This document shows, one piece after another, positions 23,506 to 32,167 of a stretch of DNA of 64,000 nt. Position 1 is the stretch's first letter; every line of letters begins with the position of its first letter. Made by a program: the position numbers and the translations under genes. Source of the DNA: Knoellia flava TL1 (lineage in GTDB: Bacteria > Actinomycetota > Actinomycetes > Actinomycetales > Dermatophilaceae); NCBI RefSeq assembly GCF_000768675.1, contig NZ_AVPI01000002.1, positions 1 to 64,000 of the forward strand. Direction: 5' to 3'. The notes below the pieces were generated by a model. That model saw nothing but the letters and a program-made list of their open reading frames with translations. It ran no database searches and was not told the origin of the DNA.

Positions 23506-24306
23506 ATGACCCGCCGCACCCTCCCCGCCGTCGTCCTCGGGCTCTCCCTCGCCGTCGCCGCGGCCGTCCCCACGAGCAGCGCTGTGGCGCACGGACATCC
23601 GAGCGCGCCAGACGAGTTCGTCGCACTGCGCGACGTCGACCCGAGCATCGTCCACGAGATCCGCTACGCGACCAACCACAACTTCGTCGGCGAGCGCATC
23701 GACGACTACCGCGCTCCCCTGTGCCTGCTCACCCGTCCCGCGGCCGAGGCGCTCTCGCGGGCGCAGGACGAGCTGCGGCCGATGGGCCTCACCCTCAAGG
23801 TCTACGACTGCTACCGCCCGCAGGGAGCCGTCGACCACTTCGTGCGCTGGGCCGAGGACCTCGACGACGAGCAGATGAAGTCCGAGTTCTATCCCCGCGT
23901 CGAGAAGTCGCGCCTTTTCGAGGACGGCTACATCGCGGCGAAGTCCGGGCACAGCCGCGGCAGCACCGTCGACCTCACCATCCAGCCCATCGACGCCCGT
24001 CCGGGCCCGACCCCGCACTCGCCGCACCCCGAGGGGTCGTGCTTCGGCCCGGTCGAGGACCGCGTCCCGGACGCCTCGCTCGACATGGGCACGGCCTTCG
24101 ACTGCTTCGACGTCCTCTCGCACACCGCCAACCCGGCCGTCACCGGCGAGGCCAGGGCGAACCGCGACCTCCTCGTCGACGTCCTCGCGGCCGAGGACTT
24201 CACCAACCTCCCCGAGGAGTGGTGGCACTTCACGCACAAGCCCGAGCTCTTCCCGACGACGTTCTTCGACTTCCCGGTCTCGCGGGCCTCGCTCGTCGCT
24301 CCCTGA
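23506..24306 (+). CDS. Secreted D-alanyl-D-alanine dipeptidase, VanX/DdpX-like (M15D)
   Basis: A 266-residue exported metallopeptidase. A Sec signal peptide (PAVVLGLSLAVAAAVPTSSAVA) precedes a VanX-like domain. Zinc-binding residues appear in SGHSRGSTVD (about residues 147-156) and the catalytic E-x-W-H in EEWWHF (about 238-243); KVYDCYRP supplies the arginine of the family. It would release D-Ala from D-Ala-D-Ala outside the membrane, pointing to cell-wall or dipeptide salvage rather than vancomycin resistance. A GGAACGAGG stretch lies before the ATG. Confidence 0.9.
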   Translation: MTRRTLPAVVLGLSLAVAAAVPTSSAVAHGHPSAPDEFVALRDVDPSIVHEIRYATNHNFVGERIDDYRAPLCLLTRPAAEALSRAQDELRPMGLTLKVYDCYRPQGAVDHFVRWAEDLDDEQMKSEFYPRVEKSRLFEDGYIAAKSGHSRGSTVDLTIQPIDARPGPTPHSPHPEGSCFGPVEDRVPDASLDMGTAFDCFDVLSHTANPAVTGEARANRDLLVDVLAAEDFTNLPEEWWHFTHKPELFPTTFFDFPVSRASLVAP

Positions 24307-24339
24307 CCCACGACGCGCCGGACGGGTGAGAATGGGGCG

Positions 24340-24744
24340 ATGATCACCCTCGAGCTCGCCCGGCGCGTCGTCCACGAGGCCGGGGTGCTCTGGGAGCCCG
24401 CGCCCGGCGACCGCTTCGTCATCGACGCCGAGCTCCTCACCGGTGACATCTTCTGGGTCAGCGACCTCACCGTCGAACCGCAGACGTTCGGCGAGCAGAC
24501 CGTCCTCGGCTTCAACGGCACGACCGAGTGGGCGCTCGACTCGGTGAGCCTCGACAAGGCGCTCTGGCTCCCGCGCGAGGACCAGCTGCGCGCCCTGCTC
24601 GGCGACCGGCTCGAGACGCTGCGGCGCACCGAGGAGGGCTGGGAGGTGACGTATGCCGGGAGCGCGGGCTCACGGCATACGGTCACCGACCCTGATGTCG
24701 AGTGCGCCTACGCGAGGGCGCTGCTCAGTCTCCAGGCGTACTAG
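24340..24744 (+). CDS. Conserved hypothetical protein (often labelled CpaE-like in actinobacteria)
   Basis: A 134-residue soluble protein. Recognisable features are ARRVVHEAGVLWEPAPGDRF and GDIFWVSDLTVE, a pattern I know from small actinobacterial proteins automatically named pilus assembly protein CpaE, although no ATPase motif is present. Function unknown. The end overlaps the convergent phosphatase gene by 4 bp. Confidence 0.72.
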   Translation: MITLELARRVVHEAGVLWEPAPGDRFVIDAELLTGDIFWVSDLTVEPQTFGEQTVLGFNGTTEWALDSVSLDKALWLPREDQLRALLGDRLETLRRTEEGWEVTYAGSAGSRHTVTDPDVECAYARALLSLQAY

Positions 24745-26588
24745 GGGCGCACCCGGCCGTCCGGGCGGATCGACAGGACCACCTTGTCGTCGTACTCGCG
24801 GCGCTCCGTGCGGGTGACGCGGTAGTCGGTGTCGACGACGGGGAAGACGTGCACCGGCGTCATCGTCATCCGGGCTCCGTCCCGGGTGCGCTCGACCTCG
24901 ACGTGCAGGTGGCCGTAGTGCTTGCCGCCGGAGGTGAGGACCCGCACCCCGTCACGGTCCTCCCACACCTCGGGCTCGTCCCGGTCCGCGGTCCACTGGC
25001 GGTAGGGGTTGTAGCTCAGCCGCTCGGAGTCCGGCCCGGCCACGCGCCGCTCGCCGCGCAGGCCGTCACCCGCGACGCCGACGTCGTAGTAGTGGACGCC
25101 GACACCGTCGCCGTCCTCGTCGACGAAGCTGCGCTCGAAGAGCTCGCTGTGGCCGCAGATGACGGCGGCGACGCCGTAGCGCTCGGCGAGCACGTGGTAC
25201 TGCCGCATCGGCGTCCCGCCCTGGCCGGACGTGTCCTTGTGGTACATCGGCAGGCCGTGCTCACCGCTGCTGAACGGCGAGTGGTGCCACTGCATGACGA
25301 TGATCTGGCCGCGCTCGCGGGCGTCCGCCAGCTGCGCCTCGCACCAGCGCCACTGGGTGCTACCGGGGTTGAAGTCGGAGAGGTCGGTGCCGCCGGCCGC
25401 TGCGTACTCCGCTGCGGTGAAGTTGTTCTGCGTGTCGGTGCCGGGGCCGCGGTACTCACGGCCGACGGCCTGGTTGCCCTCGTAGTTCTCGGTGTCGTCG
25501 TCCGGCTCGCCGTTGTTGGAGTCGAGGGTGATGACGGTCAACGGGCCGTAGTCGATGGCGTAGTAGTTGTCCCGGTGCTCGGGGGTCCCGTTGTCGGGCG
25601 CGTCGAAGTAGGCGTGGTACTTGCCGCGGGAGCGCACGACGATGGAGCGGTCGGCGCTGGAGCCGTAGCCGCCGTTGACCGCACCGCCGAAGCTCTCCCA
25701 GTTGCCGAACGCCGTGAGTGCGGGGGTGCGGCCGAGCCGGTCGCCCGCGGGGCCGGCGTTGCACCGGAACCACTCGTCCCAGCCCGGCTGGTAGCCGCCG
25801 CCCTGCACGAGGTCGCCCGGGAACATCATGAAGTCGGGCCTGCTGGCGTCGACGACGCGCAGGTTGGCGAGGTAGCCCTCGTCCTCGGTGAGGGGGTAGC
25901 GGAGCACGCGCGCGCCCGCGAGCACGGTGGTGCCGAAGACGCCGTCCCACGTCGACCCGGCTGCGGCGTCCGGCCGGCCCAGCCCGGCGACCTCGCCGGG
26001 CGCCCACTCGCGTCGGGTGACCCGGCCGCGGGGCTCGGTCTCGTGGTCCGACATGGCGATGAAGGTGACTCGGTCCCAGTCCTGCACGCTCGGAGCGGTC
26101 CGGAAGCGGCCCTGGTAGCGGTCACGTCCCTGCACGACCTCGTAGGTGTAGTGCGTGCCGGGCCGGAGTCCCTCGACGTCGACGACGTGCTTGACGTTGC
26201 CCTCGCGCAGCAGCCACGACCCCTTCGCGAGGCCGGGGATCTCCTCGGCGCGCTCGGCGTCGGTGTAGCCGAGGATCGGCATCGGCTGTGGCGTAGTGCT
26301 CACGCGACGCCGTCCACCGCCCAGGCCCGGGCCACGCACCGTGAGCGTGCCCGGGACGTCGGCGTAGCTGACCCAGCTGATCGTCATCGACGTGCTGGCC
26401 GGGTTCTGGAGGTAGGGCAGGACGCGCAGGTCCCGCATCGAGCGGGCCGCTTGCGCGCCGACCTCGGTGGCCGCGCCGGACTCGGCGGCCGACGCCGTCG
26501 CGCACGACAGGACGGGCGGCGCGAGCGTGGCAGCGGCGAGGCCACTCAGGACCATGCGGCGGGACAGAGTCGGGCGGGTCTCAGACAT
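24741..26588 (-). CDS. Tat-exported purple-acid-phosphatase-like metallophosphoesterase
   Basis: A 615-residue exported enzyme. The Tat signal SRRMVLSGLAAA follows MSETRPTL. A fibronectin-like N-terminal domain (NPASTSMTISWVSYADVPGT, THYTYEV) precedes a calcineurin-type phosphoesterase domain: FIAMSDHE, FMMFPGDLVQGGG, GNWESFGG, VMQWHHSP and ICGHSE carry the metal ligands (D, D, N, H, H, H). Asp/Asn positions fit purple acid phosphatase or phospholipase D-like phosphodiesterase use. ATG 26588 agrees with the signal peptide; upstream extension enters a hairpin. Substrate unknown. Confidence 0.85.
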   Translation of the reverse strand: MSETRPTLSRRMVLSGLAAATLAPPVLSCATASAAESGAATEVGAQAARSMRDLRVLPYLQNPASTSMTISWVSYADVPGTLTVRGPGLGGGRRRVSTTPQPMPILGYTDAERAEEIPGLAKGSWLLREGNVKHVVDVEGLRPGTHYTYEVVQGRDRYQGRFRTAPSVQDWDRVTFIAMSDHETEPRGRVTRREWAPGEVAGLGRPDAAAGSTWDGVFGTTVLAGARVLRYPLTEDEGYLANLRVVDASRPDFMMFPGDLVQGGGYQPGWDEWFRCNAGPAGDRLGRTPALTAFGNWESFGGAVNGGYGSSADRSIVVRSRGKYHAYFDAPDNGTPEHRDNYYAIDYGPLTVITLDSNNGEPDDDTENYEGNQAVGREYRGPGTDTQNNFTAAEYAAAGGTDLSDFNPGSTQWRWCEAQLADARERGQIIVMQWHHSPFSSGEHGLPMYHKDTSGQGGTPMRQYHVLAERYGVAAVICGHSELFERSFVDEDGDGVGVHYYDVGVAGDGLRGERRVAGPDSERLSYNPYRQWTADRDEPEVWEDRDGVRVLTSGGKHYGHLHVEVERTRDGARMTMTPVHVFPVVDTDYRVTRTERREYDDKVVLSIRPDGRVRP

Positions 26589-26602
26589 CGTCGTCCTCAG
26601 GG

Positions 26603-26650
26603 GGTGGAGAAAAGTTCGACGCGACCGGTGGTCCGCGTCACTTTTCCACC
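26603..26650. repeat. Imperfect hairpin upstream of the phosphoesterase gene
   Basis: GGTGGAGAAAAGTTCGACGC and its imperfect complement GCGTCACTTTTCCACC face each other across a short GGTGGTCC loop. It lies between the phosphoesterase start and the end of the HerA-like gene; role unclear. Confidence 0.6.
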
Positions 26651-26666
26651 CTAGGGGAGCGAGGTC

Positions 26667-26832
26667 GAGCGAGCCAGAGATGCGTGAGCGCACCAGCGGC
26701 GCAGAGCGTGACGAACGGCGTCGCCATGGCTGCGCCGCCGGTCACGATCTGCGCCGGTCGCGCGCGAGCGAGCCAGAGATGCGTGACCGCACCACCGTTC
26801 GGTGGTGCGCTCACGCAATCGCGGCTCGCTCG
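26667..26832. repeat. GAGCGAGCCA repeat pair with strong hairpin, probable HerA-gene terminator
   Basis: Two direct copies of GAGCGAGCCAGAGATGCGTG start at 26667 and 26766. The second leads into GCGTGACCGCACCACC-GTTC-GGTGGTGCGCTCACGC (26781-26816, one mismatch), enclosed by CGAGCGAGCC and GGCTCGCTCG. On the minus strand it directly follows the HerA-like stop, so it likely ends that transcript. The same ends occur at 17076-17141. Confidence 0.75.
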
Positions 26833-26834
26833 GG

Positions 26835-28442
26835 TCAGCGCTTGCGGGTGCCAAAGATGGAGCGGGTGATCTCCCGGCCGATGACCGTGCCGGCCGAGCG
26901 CAGGGCGGAGCGGAACGCGCTCGACTTGACGACCTGCTCGACGAGGCCCGGGTCCTCCTTGGGCGTCGCCGTCTTCTTCGCCGGGGTGGGCGCCGGCGCC
27001 TTCTGCGGAGCCTCGGCGGCCGGAGCCGTCGCCTGCACGCGCGCGGCGAGCTTCTCGTAGGCGGACTCGCGGTCGGCGACGGCGGCGTACTTCGACGACA
27101 ACGGCGAGGCGGCGACCGTCGAGTCGAGCAGCGCATCGGGCGAGGGCGCCATGAGCGACTGCGGGGCGCGCATCCGGGTCCACGCGACCGGCGTCGGCGC
27201 ACCCTTCTCGGACAGGACGGTGACGACGGCCTCGCCGGTGCCGAGCGAGGTGAGGAGCTTCTCGAGGTCGTAGTCGCTGTGCGGGTAGGTCTTCACCGCC
27301 GCCTTGAGGGCCTTGGCGTCGTCGGGGGTGAAGGCACGCAGCGCGTGCTGGACGCGGTTGCCGAGCTGGCCGAGGACGTCGGCGGGCACGTCCTTGGGCG
27401 ACTGGGTGACGAAGAAGACACCGACGCCCTTGGACCGGATGAGCCGCACCGTCTGCTCGATCGCGTCCTGGAACGCCTTGCTCGCGTCCGCGAAGAGCAG
27501 GTGCGCCTCGTCGAAGAAGAAGACGAGCTTGGGCTTGTCGACGTCGCCGACCTCGGGCAGGTCGTGGAAGAGGTCGGCGAGCATCCACATGAGGAACGTC
27601 GAGAACAGCGCAGGGCGGTCCTGGACGCCGGGCAGCTCGAGGCAGGTGACGAGGCCCTTGCCGTCGCTCGACGTCCGCAGCAGGTCGCCCGTGTCGAAGT
27701 TCGGCTCGCCGAAGAAGGCGTCGGCGCCCTGGTCCTCGAATGCGATGAGCTCGCGCAGGATGACGCCGGCCGTCGCGGAGGAGAGTCCGCCGAGCGCCTT
27801 GAGCTCGGGCTTGCCCTCGTCGCTCACGAGGTGGCTGATGACGGCCCGGAGGTCCTTGAGGTCGAGCAGCGCGAGGCCGTTCTTGTCGGCGTAGTGGAAG
27901 ACGAGGCCGAGGCTCGACTCCTGGGTGTCGTTGAGCCCGAGGACCTTGGCGAGCAGGGTCGGGCCGAAGTCGGTGATCGTCGCGCGGATCGGCACGCCCT
28001 TGCCCTGACCGCCGAGCGAGAGGAACTCCGTGGGGTATGCCGTGGCCTGCCACTCCTGGCCAACGTCCTTCGCGCGCGACGCGAGCTTGTCGTTGGGCTG
28101 ACCCGGGCTCGCCAGGCCGGAGAGGTCGCCCTTGATGTCGGCGAGGAAGACCGGGACGCCCTGACCGGAGAGCTGCTCGGCCATGAGCTGGAGCGTCTTG
28201 GTCTTGCCGGTGCCCGTGGCTCCGGCGACGAGGCCGTGCCGGTTGAGGACGCCGAGCGGGATCCGCACCGGCGCGTCCGGGTGGGCGGTGTCGTCGATGA
28301 CCGTCGCGCCGAACTCAAGCGCAGGGCCGTCGAACGCGTAGCCGGCGCGGATCTCGTCGAGGTGCGCGTTCCCTTCCGCGGGCGCGGGCTCGGCCGCGGC
28401 GGGGGTGGTGGCGGGCTGTTCGGGCGTCGCGTTCTCGGTCAC
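26835..28442 (-). CDS. HerA-like helicase/ATPase (DUF853)
   Basis: A 535-residue cytosolic P-loop ATPase of the HerA/FtsK superfamily, DUF853 branch. After a Pro/Ala-rich N-terminus, HLDEIRAGYAFDG and GVLNRHGLVAGATGTGKTKT (Walker A, residues 74-81) begin the core; Walker B is LVFFFDEAHLLF and VTQSPKDVP is the arginine/sensor region. The C-terminus is a Pro/Lys linker and a basic end. I choose GTG 28442 because TAGGGT lies 7 nt upstream; earlier starts read through the repeat. DNA translocation is the family expectation, the cellular role is not established. Confidence 0.85.
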   Translation of the reverse strand: MTENATPEQPATTPAAAEPAPAEGNAHLDEIRAGYAFDGPALEFGATVIDDTAHPDAPVRIPLGVLNRHGLVAGATGTGKTKTLQLMAEQLSGQGVPVFLADIKGDLSGLASPGQPNDKLASRAKDVGQEWQATAYPTEFLSLGGQGKGVPIRATITDFGPTLLAKVLGLNDTQESSLGLVFHYADKNGLALLDLKDLRAVISHLVSDEGKPELKALGGLSSATAGVILRELIAFEDQGADAFFGEPNFDTGDLLRTSSDGKGLVTCLELPGVQDRPALFSTFLMWMLADLFHDLPEVGDVDKPKLVFFFDEAHLLFADASKAFQDAIEQTVRLIRSKGVGVFFVTQSPKDVPADVLGQLGNRVQHALRAFTPDDAKALKAAVKTYPHSDYDLEKLLTSLGTGEAVVTVLSEKGAPTPVAWTRMRAPQSLMAPSPDALLDSTVAASPLSSKYAAVADRESAYEKLAARVQATAPAAEAPQKAPAPTPAKKTATPKEDPGLVEQVVKSSAFRSALRSAGTVIGREITRSIFGTRKR

Positions 28443-28449
28443 CTTCGGC

Positions 28450-28455
28450 ACCCTA
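28450..28455 (-). promoter_or_regulatory. -10 hexamer of HerA-like gene (leaderless)
   Basis: TAGGGT on the minus strand ends 7 nt before GTG 28442. No -35 box recognised. Confidence 0.5.
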
Positions 28456-28476
28456 GCGCGAGCGCGAGGCGACCCC

Positions 28477-28557
28477 ACGGCATACGGACTGCTTACGTCC
28501 GGCAAGGTGGCGGCTGGGTCGTCACCCTGCCGGACGCAAACACTCTCTGTATGCCGT
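28477..28557. repeat. Nested inverted repeat of GTATGCCGT and CGTCCGGCA motifs
   Basis: ACGGCATAC (28477-28485) and CGTCCGGCA (28496-28504) are mirrored by TGCCGGACG (28528-28536) and GTATGCCGT (28549-28557). The same building blocks occur at 10940-11081. The element fills the spacer between the xylA stop and the HerA-like promoter. Confidence 0.8.
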
Positions 28558-28562
28558 CCCGC

Positions 28563-29750
28563 TCACCTCACGCCGTAGAGGTGCTCGAGCGCGAGCTGGT
28601 CGAGGTGCTCGAAGGCCATTCCGCGGGCGGCCGCCTCGTCGGGGTCGAACGCCTCGGCGCGCAGGGCGTCGATGCCCTCCCCCTGCGCCAGGGTCGGCTG
28701 CGCGAGCTCGTCGAGCCGCGAGGCCTTGAGCGCCTCCTGTACCTCCGGGTCGGCCCGGAAGGCACGCGACTTCTCACGCAGGACGAGGTAGTTGCGCATG
28801 CAGCCAGCGGCCGACGCCCAGACGCCGTCCATGTCCTCGGTGCGCGGCGGCTTGAAGTCGAAGTGCCGCGGACCGTCGTAGCCGCCGGTCTCGACCGTGT
28901 CGACGGTCCAGAACGCCCCACGGGCGTTGCCGGCGCCGAAGCGGAGGTCCTGGTCGTAGCGCGGACCGGTCTGGCCGTTGAGGTCGAGGTGGAAGAGCTT
29001 GCCGTGCCAGAGCGCCTGGGCGATGCCGTGGGCGTAGTTGAGACCGGCCATCTCCTCGTGCCCGACCTCGGGGTTGAGACCGACGAGCTCGGGCCGCTCG
29101 AGCTCGTTGATGAAGGCGAGCGCGTGCCCGATCGTCGGGAGGAGGATGTCGCCGCGCGGCTCGTTGGGCTTGGGCTCGAGCGCGAAGCGCAGGTCGTAGC
29201 CCTGCTCGACGACGTAGTCGCCAAGGAGGTCGAACGCCTCCTTGTAGCGGTCGAGCGCGGCGCGCACGTCCTTGGCCGCGCCCGACTCAGCGCCCTCGCG
29301 ACCGCCCCAGGCGACGAAGGTCGTCGCGCCGAGCTCGACGGCGAGGTCGATGTTGTCGGCGACCTTGCGGATGGCGTAGCGGCGGACGTCACGGTCGTTG
29401 TTGGTGAAGCCGCCGTCGCGGAAGACAGGGTGCGAGAAGAGGTTCGTCGTCACCATCGGCACGACGAGCCCGGTCTCGTCGAGCGCCTTGCGGAAGGGCG
29501 CGAGCTGCTCGAGCCGCTGCGCCGTCGAGGTGCCGAAGTCGCTGACGTCGTCGTCGTGGAAGGTGATGCCCCAGGCGCCGAGATCGGAGAGCCGGTGGAC
29601 CGCCTCGACCGGGTCGAGCGGCGGGCGGACGGCACCGCCGAAGACGTCGACGCCCTGCCACCCCACCGTCCAGAAGCCGAAGGAGAACTTGTCCTCGCGC
29701 GTCGGGGTGAAGTCCGAGGACCCGGCCACCCGGCCGGAGTCGGTGGTCAC
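28563..29750 (-). CDS. xylA: Xylose isomerase
   Basis: A 395-residue cytosolic TIM-barrel enzyme that interconverts D-xylose and D-xylulose (and glucose/fructose). It matches the actinobacterial class I enzyme: [28 protein letters not shown] (catalytic His), [29 protein letters not shown] with the metal-binding Glu, [24 protein letters not shown] and [11 protein letters not shown] 29750 overlaps the stop of the upstream isomerase gene (GTGA), so the two are co-translated. No xylulokinase gene is in the window. Confidence 0.95.
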   Translation of the reverse strand: MTTDSGRVAGSSDFTPTREDKFSFGFWTVGWQGVDVFGGAVRPPLDPVEAVHRLSDLGAWGITFHDDDVSDFGTSTAQRLEQLAPFRKALDETGLVVPMVTTNLFSHPVFRDGGFTNNDRDVRRYAIRKVADNIDLAVELGATTFVAWGGREGAESGAAKDVRAALDRYKEAFDLLGDYVVEQGYDLRFALEPKPNEPRGDILLPTIGHALAFINELERPELVGLNPEVGHEEMAGLNYAHGIAQALWHGKLFHLDLNGQTGPRYDQDLRFGAGNARGAFWTVDTVETGGYDGPRHFDFKPPRTEDMDGVWASAAGCMRNYLVLREKSRAFRADPEVQEALKASRLDELAQPTLAQGEGIDALRAEAFDPDEAAARGMAFEHLDQLALEHLYGVR

Positions 29751-30763
29751 TGCTCGTCCTTGCCCGAGCTGAAGGCCGCGTCGAACGCCGCCTCCGGCCG
29801 GTCGAACGCGAGCCGTCGCACGAAGCCCACCGCCTCGGCCGCGCCGACGAGCCGGTCCATGCCCGCGTCCTCCCACTCGACCGAGATCGGGCCGTCGTAG
29901 CCGATCGCACCGAGCGTGCGGAAGCAGTCCTCCCAGGGCACGTCGCCGTGGCCGGTCGAGACGAAGTCCCAGCCGCGACGTGGGTCTGCCCACGGCAGGT
30001 GCGAGGAGAGCCTTCCGTTGCGGCCGTTGCCCACTCGCATCCGCACGTCCTTGCAGTCGACGTGGTAGATCCGGTCCTGGAAGTCCCAGATGAACGCGGC
30101 GGGGTCGAGGTCCTGCCAGACCATGTGCGACGGGTCCCAGTTGAGGCCGAACGCCTCCCGGTGGCCGATGGCCTCGAGCGTGCGCACCGTCGACCAGTGG
30201 TCGTAGGCGATCTCGCTCGGGTGCACCTCGTGCGCGAACCGCACGCCGACCTCGTCGAAGACGTCGAGGATCGGGTTCCAGCGATCGGCGAAGTCCTGGT
30301 AGCCCGCCTTGATCGTCTCCGCGGACACCGGCGGGAACATCGCGACGTACTTCCAGATGGCCGAGCCGGTGAAGCCGATGACGACGTCGACACCGAGCTT
30401 GGCGGCGGCGCGGGCCGTGTCTGCCATCCGCTCGGCGGCCCTCTGCCGCACTCCTTCCGGGTCACCGTCGCCCCACACGGACGCCGGGAGGATGTCTTGG
30501 TGGCGCTGGTCGATCGGGTCGTCGCAGACGGCCTGGCCGACGAGGTGGTTCGAAATGGCCCAGACGCCGAGCCCGTGCCGCTCGAGGATCTCGCGCCGGC
30601 CGGCGACGTAGTCGTCCTCGGCCAACGCGCGGTCGACCTCGAAGTGGTCGCCCCAGCAGGCGATCTCGAGTCCGTCGTACCCCCACGAGGCGGCGAGACG
30701 GCATACCTCCTCGAAGGGAAGGTCGGCCCACTGTCCCGTGAAGAGGGTGATCGGTCGTGCCAC
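29747..30763 (-). CDS. Sugar phosphate isomerase/epimerase-like TIM-barrel protein
   Basis: A 338-residue cytosolic AP-endonuclease-2-type TIM barrel (IolE/IolI/xylose-isomerase-like superfamily). GTG 30763 has the Shine-Dalgarno GGAGGACACC. Typical segments are [61 protein letters not shown] and [10 protein letters not shown], which carry Glu, Asp, His metal ligands. It overlaps xylA and is probably the step next to it in a sugar pathway. The exact substrate is unknown. Confidence 0.85.
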   Translation of the reverse strand: MARPITLFTGQWADLPFEEVCRLAASWGYDGLEIACWGDHFEVDRALAEDDYVAGRREILERHGLGVWAISNHLVGQAVCDDPIDQRHQDILPASVWGDGDPEGVRQRAAERMADTARAAAKLGVDVVIGFTGSAIWKYVAMFPPVSAETIKAGYQDFADRWNPILDVFDEVGVRFAHEVHPSEIAYDHWSTVRTLEAIGHREAFGLNWDPSHMVWQDLDPAAFIWDFQDRIYHVDCKDVRMRVGNGRNGRLSSHLPWADPRRGWDFVSTGHGDVPWEDCFRTLGAIGYDGPISVEWEDAGMDRLVGAAEAVGFVRRLAFDRPEAAFDAAFSSGKDEQ

Positions 30764-30847
30764 GGTGTCCTCCGGTTTCGTCTCTCTCGGCCGGCTCCAC
30801 GAACGTAGAATCCGGGTCACGTCCTGCTGTCGATGGTCGGGCGGAAG

Positions 30848-30898
30848 CCGGTCCCCGGTCGGGGTCACTGCTGCAACAGCGACACCGACCGGGGCCGG
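30848..30898 (-). terminator. Long hairpin after the exported isomerase-like gene
   Basis: CCGGTCCCCGGTCGGGGTCA and its near-complement GACACCGACCGGGGCCGG form a stem of over 20 bp with a CTGCTG/CAACAG turn. It lies 32 bp past the stop of the Tat-exported gene and separates it from the isomerase-xylA pair. Confidence 0.8.
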
Positions 30899-30929
30899 TG
30901 ACGGGTCGGCCGCCCAGGGCGGCCGGGGG

Positions 30930-32054
30930 TCAGCCGCGCAGGGCGGCCAGGTTGTCGTAGCTGGTCTGTGCGAAGGCGAGCGACTGGCCGGGGTTGGCCG
31001 CCCCGCCCGGGGCAGTGTCCTGCTCCCACATCGGGTTGTGCGAGCCCTTCGCGCCGACACGGCGGAAGAACGTCGAGTAGTCGATGTCGCCCTCGCCGAA
31101 CGGCGTCATCGTGTAGCCGTTGGACGTGGTCGCGTCGCGGCGGCCGTCCTTGGCGTGGAAGAGCGGGAAGCGCTTCGTCTGAGCCGCCACGACGGCCGCC
31201 GGGTCGAAGACGGACCGGGCCTGGCTGCCGTCCGGCGCGGTGTAGGTGTGGTGCTTGTACTGCGCGACGTGCGCCCAGAAGATGTCCATCTCGAGGAACA
31301 CGTGCTTGGGGTCGGTGTGCGCGAGGAAGTGCTCCAGGCGCCGGATCCCGCTGCTGCGGGTGGGGTTGCCCGCAGCGTCGAGCGGCCCGCTGTCGAGCAG
31401 GAAGCTGTAGGCGATGTCGTGGTTGTGCGTGTAGAGCTTGAGCCCGTGGCGTGAGGCCCGCTCGCCGAAGAAGTTCCAGCGCTCGGCAGCCGCGACCCAG
31501 TCCGCCACGTAGGCCGAGCCGGTGGGGTCGCCGCCGGTGCCGATGTGGCCGAGGCCGAGGATGTTGGCGATCTCGCAGGCGCTGTCGAAGGCGGCGATGG
31601 TCTCCGGCGTGATCGTGGACGGGATGCTGCCGTGGTTGCCCTCGGCCTCGAGGCCGAGGTCGTCGAGCCACGACCTGAGCAGCGTGGCTCCGGCGACCGT
31701 GCCCAGGTCGGCACCACCCTCGGCGTTGGCGTGCTGGCGGTAGCCGGCGAACTCGATCTGGCGGAAGCCGATGCGCGACAGCTCGCCGAGGACCTCCTTG
31801 AAGCCGGAGGCGAGGTCGGTCGTGTTCGGGTCGCGCGAGACGGCGTCGCGCACGGTGTAGAGGATGATCCCGCGCTTCGAGGCGGGCACGAGCGTGCCGT
31901 TCGCGTTGCCGGCCGGCGAGGCGTATGCCGTCCCGCCGGCTGCCGCTGTCGCGGCACCGGCCGTGGCGATCGCGGTCGTCGCCGCGAGGAACTGGCGGCG
32001 GCCGAGACCGAGGGTCCGGGCGAGCTCGGGGATCTTGACGTCGTTGTCGTTCAT
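30930..32054 (-). CDS. Tat-exported TIM-barrel sugar isomerase/epimerase-like protein
   Basis: A 374-residue protein with a Tat signal ([19 protein letters not shown]) about 18 residues from the start, then an AP-endonuclease-2-type TIM barrel: [68 protein letters not shown]. His, Glu and Asp metal ligands are kept, so it is probably an active enzyme outside the membrane, which is unusual for isomerases. AAGGAG precedes the ATG. It is the last gene of the sugar operon, before a terminator. Confidence 0.85.
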   Translation of the reverse strand: MNDNDVKIPELARTLGLGRRQFLAATTAIATAGAATAAAGGTAYASPAGNANGTLVPASKRGIILYTVRDAVSRDPNTTDLASGFKEVLGELSRIGFRQIEFAGYRQHANAEGGADLGTVAGATLLRSWLDDLGLEAEGNHGSIPSTITPETIAAFDSACEIANILGLGHIGTGGDPTGSAYVADWVAAAERWNFFGERASRHGLKLYTHNHDIAYSFLLDSGPLDAAGNPTRSSGIRRLEHFLAHTDPKHVFLEMDIFWAHVAQYKHHTYTAPDGSQARSVFDPAAVVAAQTKRFPLFHAKDGRRDATTSNGYTMTPFGEGDIDYSTFFRRVGAKGSHNPMWEQDTAPGGAANPGQSLAFAQTSYDNLAALRG

Positions 32055-32167
32055 GGTGCTCCTTCGTCACTGCAATGACATGGGGGAACAGCGGTGACCG
32101 GTCGTCCTCCTGTCCGTCCGGGGGCGTGGTGGTCGGCCACGCGGTCGATGGTCGGGTGGGCTCGCGG

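Noticed and set aside
23506-24306. Vancomycin-resistance vanX
   Set aside because: The protein has a signal peptide and there is no vanH/vanA or vanRS nearby; a secreted D-Ala-D-Ala dipeptidase for wall turnover is more likely.
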